DNA of 64,000 bases from Microbacterium sp. MYb72 (GTDB lineage Bacteria; Actinomycetota; Actinomycetes; Actinomycetales; Microbacteriaceae), in contig NZ_PCOT01000006.1 in NCBI RefSeq assembly GCF_002979415.1, forward strand, positions 96,983 to 160,982, read 5' to 3'. The notes under the pieces were generated by a model that saw nothing but the letters and a program-made list of their open reading frames with translations, ran no database searches and had not been told where the DNA came from. Shown here in pieces: positions 59,795-64,000 of the stretch. Each line of letters begins with the position of its first letter. Position 1 is the first letter of the stretch. A program made the position numbers and the translations under genes.

Positions 59795-60166
59795 ATGCCC
59801 CCGAAGAGGATCGACATCATCGACGGACGTGCGGCGCTCGCCGCCGTCGGCGCCGCGGATGCCGCGGGTGAGAAGCCGGCGCGCACCGCCCTGGCGACGG
59901 CCGTGCGCTATCTGCTGCAGCTGCTCGACGAGAAGGCGCCGGGAGGCACCGTGGAGGTGCGCGTCCCGCCGTTCGGCGCCGTGCAGGTCATCCAGGGGCC
60001 GCGGCACACGCGTGGGACCCCGCCGAACGTGGTCGAGATGGACGCCGCCACCTGGATCGCCGTCGCGACCGGGGCGGAGCGATGGGCGGATGCCGCGGCA
60101 TCCGGTCGTGTCCAGGCATCCGGCACCCGCGCCGACCTGGCCGAGGTGCTGCCCCTGCGTCCCTGA
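59795..60166 (+). CDS. Sterol carrier family protein (SCP2-like)
   Basis: A 123-residue protein of the actinobacterial sterol-carrier-like family. The conserved C-terminal half has VEVRVPPFGAVQVIQGPRHT, RGTPPNVVEMDAATWIAVAT and a final helix. Related domains occur in mycothiol-dependent maleylpyruvate isomerases. A lipid- or small-ligand-binding role is inferred. TACCCT, six bases, ATG 59795: leaderless. Confidence 0.85.
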   Translation: MPPKRIDIIDGRAALAAVGAADAAGEKPARTALATAVRYLLQLLDEKAPGGTVEVRVPPFGAVQVIQGPRHTRGTPPNVVEMDAATWIAVATGAERWADAAASGRVQASGTRADLAEVLPLRP

Positions 60167-60186
60167 CCTGGTCGCACCTGCCCGGT

Positions 60187-60957
60187 TCAGCGCCGCGCCA
60201 CCACCAGGGGGATCCCCGTCGAGGGGTGGGGGAAGACGTCGACCGGCTGCCCGTAGACCTGCTCGATCCTGGCGGCGGTGAGCACCTCGGACGGGGCGCC
60301 GGATGCCGCCACCCGTCCGTTCGAGAGGAGGGTGACGCGGTCGGCGTGGGCGAGAGCCGCGTTCAGGTCGTGCAGCACGATCGCCACCGCCGCGCCATCG
60401 GCGGCCTGCTCGCGGATCAGGCGCATCACGTCTTCGTGGTGCTTGAGGTCGAGGGCGGCGGTCGGCTCGTCGAGGAGCAGGATGCCGGTGCGCTGAGCGA
60501 GCACGCGTGAGAGGGCCACCCGAGCGCGCTCGCCGCCGGAGAGCGACGTCACGGCGCGGAGGGCCAGGGGCAGGACCTCGGTCGCCGTCATCGCGGCGAT
60601 CACGATGTCGTCGTCCTCGGCGGACGAGGGCGTGCGAGCCCACGGCGCCCGCCCCATCCGCACCACCTGCTCGACGGTGAAGGGGAAGGTCACCGCGTTC
60701 TCCTGCAGCAGCACGGCGCGCTGTCTCGCCAGCTCCTGCGCACGGATGCCGCCGAGCGGACGTCCGTCGAGCGCCACCGCTCCCGCGGCGGAGACGTCAC
60801 CGGCGAGCACGCCGAACAGCGTCGACTTGCCCGCCCCGTTGGGCCCGACCAGCGCGTGCACCTCGCCCGCCCTGATGTCGATCGCGGCGTCGTCGAGGAT
60901 GGTCCGCCCCTCACCCACGCGCACCGTGAGGCCGGTGCCGCTGAGACGCACGGTCAT
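60187..60957 (-). CDS. hmuV: Heme ABC transporter ATP-binding protein
   Basis: A 256-residue FecE/HmuV-type ATPase. Walker A GPNGAGKST, signature SLSGGERARVALSRVL, Walker B ILLLDEPTAALD and the His switch VLHDLNAALAHAD are intact. The heme-type FPFTVEQVVRMGR segment after the Q-loop supports HmuV over siderophore ATPases. Its start overlaps the permease stop by four bases. Confidence 0.93.
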   Translation of the reverse strand: MTVRLSGTGLTVRVGEGRTILDDAAIDIRAGEVHALVGPNGAGKSTLFGVLAGDVSAAGAVALDGRPLGGIRAQELARQRAVLLQENAVTFPFTVEQVVRMGRAPWARTPSSAEDDDIVIAAMTATEVLPLALRAVTSLSGGERARVALSRVLAQRTGILLLDEPTAALDLKHHEDVMRLIREQAADGAAVAIVLHDLNAALAHADRVTLLSNGRVAASGAPSEVLTAARIEQVYGQPVDVFPHPSTGIPLVVARR

Positions 60958-62027
60958 GCCCAACCTCCCGAGCGCCGTCGGGTGCGCACCAGCAGCCAGA
61001 GGAAGAACGGGCCGCCGACGAGCGCCGTGATCATGCCGATCGGAAGGTCGGCGAGAGGCACGGCGGTGCGCGCGACGAGGTCGGCCAGCGAGATCAGCAG
61101 CGCCCCGCCGAACGCCGATGCGATCACGAGGGGCAGGTGCGCGGGGCCGATGATCATGCGCATGAGGTGCGGCACGACGAGTCCGGCGAACCCGATGATC
61201 CCCGCGAAGGCCACGGCCGCGCACACGAGCACGGCGACGGTCACGATCACCACGATCCGCAGCAGCTCGACGTTGAGGCCGAGGTGCCTGGCCGTGCGCT
61301 CGCCGAGTGCGAAGAGATCGAGGCCGGGTGCGACGACGAGTGCGACGATCACGCCGACGGCGACCAGCGGGGCGACGAGCGCCGTGTGCGACCACAGTGC
61401 GCCGTTGAGCGACCCGAGCTGCCAGAAGACGATCTGCTCGCGCGTCGACGTGGTGCCGAGGAACGTCAGGAAGGCCATGCCGGCGCCGGCGATCGCGTTG
61501 ATCGCGATGCCGGTCAGGAGCAGCGTGACGACCTCGGTGCGCCCGCCGGATCGGCTGATGAGGTAGACCGCCATCACGGCGACGAGGCCGCCGAGGAACG
61601 CGAAAGCCGGTGTCGTCCACATCCCGAACGACGCGAGCCCGAGGGTGATGCTCGCCGCGGCGCCCAGGGCCGCGCCGGAGGAGACGCCGACGACTCCGGC
61701 ATCCGCCAGCGGGTTGCCGAAGATCGCCTGCATGAGCACGCCGGAGACGGCGAGGGCGGCGCCGACGAGCAGGCCGAGCACGAGGCGGGGGAGCCGGATG
61801 CTGTAGATGACGCCGTAGTCCGTGGCGCTGTCGGGAGCCCACGCGGTGTCGATGCCGATGCCGTGCAGGAGCACTCCGACGAGGCCCGACGGCGACAGCT
61901 GGTACTGACCGCTCGTGATCGACGCGACGCACGTGATGACGAGGGCCGAGATCAGCCCGATCAGCACGAGCGCGAACCGCAGGCCCCGGTGCGTCGTCGG
62001 CGTCGGGGTGACGACCTCTCCGGTCAC
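60954..62027 (-). CDS. hmuU: Heme ABC transporter permease
   Basis: A 357-residue FecCD-family permease with nine to ten helices. Family motifs are RLPRLVLGLLVGAALAVSG, FGNPLADAGVVGVSSGAALG and FVGLVVPHLMR-like FAGLVVPHLMRMIIG. It forms the import channel with HmuV and receives heme from HmuT. It overlaps both neighbours by four bases. Confidence 0.93.
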   Translation of the reverse strand: MTGEVVTPTPTTHRGLRFALVLIGLISALVITCVASITSGQYQLSPSGLVGVLLHGIGIDTAWAPDSATDYGVIYSIRLPRLVLGLLVGAALAVSGVLMQAIFGNPLADAGVVGVSSGAALGAAASITLGLASFGMWTTPAFAFLGGLVAVMAVYLISRSGGRTEVVTLLLTGIAINAIAGAGMAFLTFLGTTSTREQIVFWQLGSLNGALWSHTALVAPLVAVGVIVALVVAPGLDLFALGERTARHLGLNVELLRIVVIVTVAVLVCAAVAFAGIIGFAGLVVPHLMRMIIGPAHLPLVIASAFGGALLISLADLVARTAVPLADLPIGMITALVGGPFFLWLLVRTRRRSGGWA

Positions 62028-63127
62028 TTCGTCGTCTCGGGGGCGTAGAGGGCGCGGGCGATCGCGAGGACGACGTCGGCGGAGCGCGGGCCGAAGCTGA
62101 GCACCTCGGTGTCGGCCATGTCGATCACGCGGCGGTGGGCGCCGGCCGGGGTCTGGGCGACGGCGGGGATGCGTTCGATGAGGCCGTCGACGCCGCCGAC
62201 CGACTCCAGTCCGTCGGTCATCATGACGATCACATCGGGCTGCGCCTCGACGAGCGCCTCCGCCGTCATCGGCTTCATGCCCTGCCAGCCGATCTCGCCC
62301 GCGACGTCGATCCCGCCGACCGCGTCGATGAGCGAATCGGCGCCCGAGTCCTCACCGAAGATGTAGTAGACGTTCGCGCTGCCGCGCACGTAGAGGAACA
62401 GCATCCGCGCCCGGTCGGACTCCGCAGCGGGGGTCACCTCGGCGATCTGGGTGATCGCGTCGTCGAGTCCGGCGTCGAGGCGCTCGATCAGGGCCTTCCC
62501 GCGGCTGGGGACGCCGAGCGCCGCGGCGATCTCCGTGACGAGCTCGTCGGTGGTGTCGAGCCTGCGGTCGCTGGAGATCACGACGACCGCGATGCCGGCG
62601 TCGCGCAGCTGCTGCCTGACCTCCTTCGGGCCGATCGTGGTGTCGGTGAGGACCACGGTGGGCGCCAGCTCGAGGATGGCCTCGGCGTTGAGGGTGTGGC
62701 CCGACTTCGTGACGACGGGCAGTTCCTCCGTGCCGGGGAAGTCGGTGGACGAGTCGCGTCCGACGACGCGGTCGCCGAGGCCGAGGGCGAACACGGTCGA
62801 CGAGATCGTGCCGGAGATGTCGATGGGCAGGATGCGGTCCGCATCCGTCACGGTCACTTCGCGCCCCTCGCTGTCGGTCACCGTCACGGGGAGCTTCGGG
62901 GCGGTCTCGTCGGCGACGGGCTCGATGGCGTGGCTGGGAAGGCAGGCGGTCGACTGCCCCTTCGCGGCGCGGACGTTCTTCACGAGGTCGAGCGAGGCCA
63001 GGGGTGCGGAAGCCGCGGGGCAGTCGTCCTGCGAGGCCGCGGGGGAGGCCGGTGCTCCGGTGCCGCCGCAGGCGGAGAGACCGAAGGCGAGCGTGGAGAC
63101 CAGGAGGACGACGAGAGTACGACGCAT
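62024..63127 (-). CDS. hmuT: Heme-binding lipoprotein of the ABC importer
   Basis: A 367-residue class III (single-helix linker) binding protein. The lipobox is FGLSACGG (Cys near residue 20). The N-terminal lobe starts PVTVTDSEGREVTVTDADRI and has IDISGTISSTVFALGLGDRV; later GEDSGADSLIDAVGG and PDVIVMMTDG. It binds heme outside and docks on HmuU. The start codon lies six bases after TAGCCT, inside an iron box, so iron-bound DtxR/IdeR would block both transcription and start. Confidence 0.92.
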   Translation of the reverse strand: MRRTLVVLLVSTLAFGLSACGGTGAPASPAASQDDCPAASAPLASLDLVKNVRAAKGQSTACLPSHAIEPVADETAPKLPVTVTDSEGREVTVTDADRILPIDISGTISSTVFALGLGDRVVGRDSSTDFPGTEELPVVTKSGHTLNAEAILELAPTVVLTDTTIGPKEVRQQLRDAGIAVVVISSDRRLDTTDELVTEIAAALGVPSRGKALIERLDAGLDDAITQIAEVTPAAESDRARMLFLYVRGSANVYYIFGEDSGADSLIDAVGGIDVAGEIGWQGMKPMTAEALVEAQPDVIVMMTDGLESVGGVDGLIERIPAVAQTPAGAHRRVIDMADTEVLSFGPRSADVVLAIARALYAPETTK

Positions 63128-63145
63128 TAGGCAAGGCTAACCTAA
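63127..63145 (-). promoter_or_regulatory. DtxR/IdeR iron box over the hmuT start
   Basis: TTAGGCAAGGCTAACCTAA is close to the consensus TTAGGTTAGCCTAACCTAA. Read leftward it contains the -10 TAGCCT six bases from ATG 63127. Iron-loaded repressor would shut hmuTUV. Confidence 0.9.
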
Positions 63146-63148
63146 AAG

Positions 63149-63178
63149 TTGACGCGCCCTGCGACGTCCGTCTACTGT
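63149..63178 (+). promoter_or_regulatory. Promoter of the PGTD-repeat surface protein
   Basis: -35 TTGACG (63149-63154) and -10 TACTGT (63173-63178), spacer 18, read rightward between the two iron boxes. The leader to GTG 63290 would be about 105 bases. Confidence 0.6.
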
Positions 63179-63193
63179 CGGAGATGATGCGAC

Positions 63194-63212
63194 TTAGCTA
63201 AGCCTAACCAAC
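63194..63212 (+). promoter_or_regulatory. Second iron box, in the surface-protein leader
   Basis: TTAGCTAAGCCTAACCAAC matches the IdeR/DtxR consensus in 14 or more of 19 positions and lies about 16 bases downstream of the rightward -10, so a bound repressor would block elongation. It makes the surface-protein gene part of the iron regulon. Confidence 0.8.
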
Positions 63213-63289
63213 ATCTACCCTTCCCGCCCGACTGCACAGCGGCACCGCCGGCGCGTGTGCCCGCGCGCCCCGGAGTCCGGAGAGAATCC

Positions 63290-64000
63290 GTGAACGACAC
63301 AGCCCCAGCCTCCACGGCGAGCACGCGCCTCCGCGCAGGCCTCGCCGCCCTGATATCGCTCTTCCTCATCGTCGCCGGACTCGCGGCCGCGCAGCCTGCG
63401 CTCGCCGCCGACGGGATCGTCTCCGTCAGCGTCGGCTCGGCGGACTCCAGCGGCGTCTCCGTGCAGGTGCAGGCCTCGGGCCTCCCCGCCGATGCCACGG
63501 GAGCGTATGCGGCGCTGATCGTGACGGGAACCGAAGGGGGGCTGACCGGTGGCGGCGGGTACGCGGCGTTCACGATGCCGGTCGTCACGACCGGCGCCAG
63601 CGCGTTCACGCTGACCGCATCCGCCGACAAGCTCGACCGCACGAAGACCTACGAGGTGCTCGTCTGGGCGAAGCACTCCAACCCCGACGCGACGACGATC
63701 TACGGCCGCGGCGCCGTCAGCATCAGCGGCGCGCAGTGGGATGCCGTCTTCGGCCCCGTTCCTGGTACCGATCCGGGGACTGACCCCGGCACCGATCCCG
63801 GTACTGACCCCGGCACCGATCCGGGCACTGACCCCGGTACCGATCCGGGCACTGACCCCGGCACCGAGCCGGGCACCGACCCCGGCACCGAGCCGGGCAC
63901 CGACCCGGGTACGACGCCTCCGGCATCTCCGTCTCTCTCGGTGTTCCTCGCCGACGGTGTCACCCCTGCGACCGGTGTCGCGCTCAAGACGGGCGACACG
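63290..64000 (+). CDS. Secreted iron-regulated protein with PGTD repeats (3' end outside window)
   Basis: An open frame of 237 codons from GTG 63290, running past the end. A signal peptide (LAALISLFLIVAGLAAAQPA) ends near ALAADG. Residues ~42-150 look like an immunoglobulin-type strand domain (VSVQVQASGLPADATGAYAA, YEVLVWAKHSNPDATT). Then 13 four-residue repeats PGT(D/E) form a flexible linker, and a new domain begins with PSLSVFLADGVTPATG. The divergent heme importer and iron boxes suggest a role in heme capture at the cell surface, as HtaA does in corynebacteria, but I see no HtaA domain in the visible part. Confidence 0.8.
   Translation, partial: MNDTAPASTASTRLRAGLAALISLFLIVAGLAAAQPALAADGIVSVSVGSADSSGVSVQVQASGLPADATGAYAALIVTGTEGGLTGGGGYAAFTMPVVTTGASAFTLTASADKLDRTKTYEVLVWAKHSNPDATTIYGRGAVSISGAQWDAVFGPVPGTDPGTDPGTDPGTDPGTDPGTDPGTDPGTDPGTEPGTDPGTEPGTDPGTTPPASPSLSVFLADGVTPATGVALKTGDT
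63761..63916 (+). repeat. 12-bp coding repeat (PGTD linker)
   Basis: Thirteen in-frame copies of a 12-base unit (like CCGGGCACTGAC) encode PGTD or PGTE. Copies alternate in their synonymous codons, which suggests duplication in 24-base steps. Such linkers space surface domains from the cell wall. Confidence 0.9.

Noticed and set aside
63761..63916. CRISPR or transposon repeat at the window end
   Set aside because: The 12-bp units are in frame and encode a PGTD linker in a secreted protein.
1..64000. tRNA, rRNA, prophage or integrative element
   Set aside because: I found no tRNA-like cloverleaf, rRNA segment, integrase, transposase or phage structural gene in either strand.

Overview
The window is 64 kb of dense, high-GC actinobacterial chromosome. 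Several traits point to Microbacteriaceae, most likely Microbacterium: strong GC3 bias, many promoters with a TANNNT -10 box placed 6-8 bases before the start codon (leaderless mRNAs), several LacI-controlled sugar loci, a DtxR/IdeR-type iron box, and a genome-wide taste for GGATGC/GCATCC. I see 59 protein genes, two of them cut by the window edges. I see no rRNA, tRNA, CRISPR array, prophage or intact insertion sequence.

Layout. 1-10 kb is mixed housekeeping: a DUF389 membrane protein, a PaiB-like/EamA pair divergent from a MocR regulator, an SLC13/ArsB-type permease, a KimA-like K+ transporter divergent from a VanZ-RDD protein, and a small alarmone synthetase. 10.2-23.5 kb is a sugar-utilisation locus: a GH2 enzyme and a LacI regulator on the minus strand face a plus-strand ABC importer, a GH43-type enzyme and two large secreted sialidase-fold proteins, the second carrying R-type lectin modules. 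Two copies of one putative LacI operator tie the two arms together. 23.7-30.4 kb holds an M20 amidohydrolase, a SoxR module (soxR divergent from flavin reductase and superoxide dismutase, with a near-canonical SoxR box), NhaA, an MFS carrier and a low-molecular-weight-phosphatase-type ArsC. 30.4-33.2 kb is a LacI/alpha-glucosidase pair. 33.4-37.3 kb has DUF1761, a secreted six-hairpin-type protein followed by an 18-bp repeat array, purQ-purS and apt. 37.4-43.2 kb is a complete cellobiose locus (cebE-cebF-cebG-bglC-cebR) behind two perfect TGGGAGCGCTCCCA CebR operators. 43.3-49.5 kb has a secreted metzincin protease, an unusual DUF1266/membrane-protein pair opposite a TetR regulator, a uracil/xanthine permease and purC. 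49.6-57.4 kb has two GNAT enzymes, a PadR-controlled DHA2 exporter, a fused binding-protein/permease amino-acid importer with its ATPase, and an HxlR-controlled MFS carrier. 57.5-64 kb has purD, a Nudix hydrolase, a sterol-carrier-like protein and an iron-box-controlled heme importer (hmuT-U-V) divergent from a secreted PGTD-repeat protein that runs off the end.

The genes read as those of a free-living or plant/soil-associated saprophyte: oligosaccharides are trimmed outside the cell, imported by CUT1-type ABC systems that have no ATPase of their own here (a shared MsiK-type ATPase elsewhere is implied), and finished by cytoplasmic GH1, GH2 and GH13 enzymes, each set under a local LacI repressor. 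Between genes there are several families of short palindromic repeats that recur within the window (10.1, 21.1 and 57.4 kb; 36.6 and 55.4 kb). These, the sugar locus at 10-23.5 kb and the DUF1266 module are the least explained parts.
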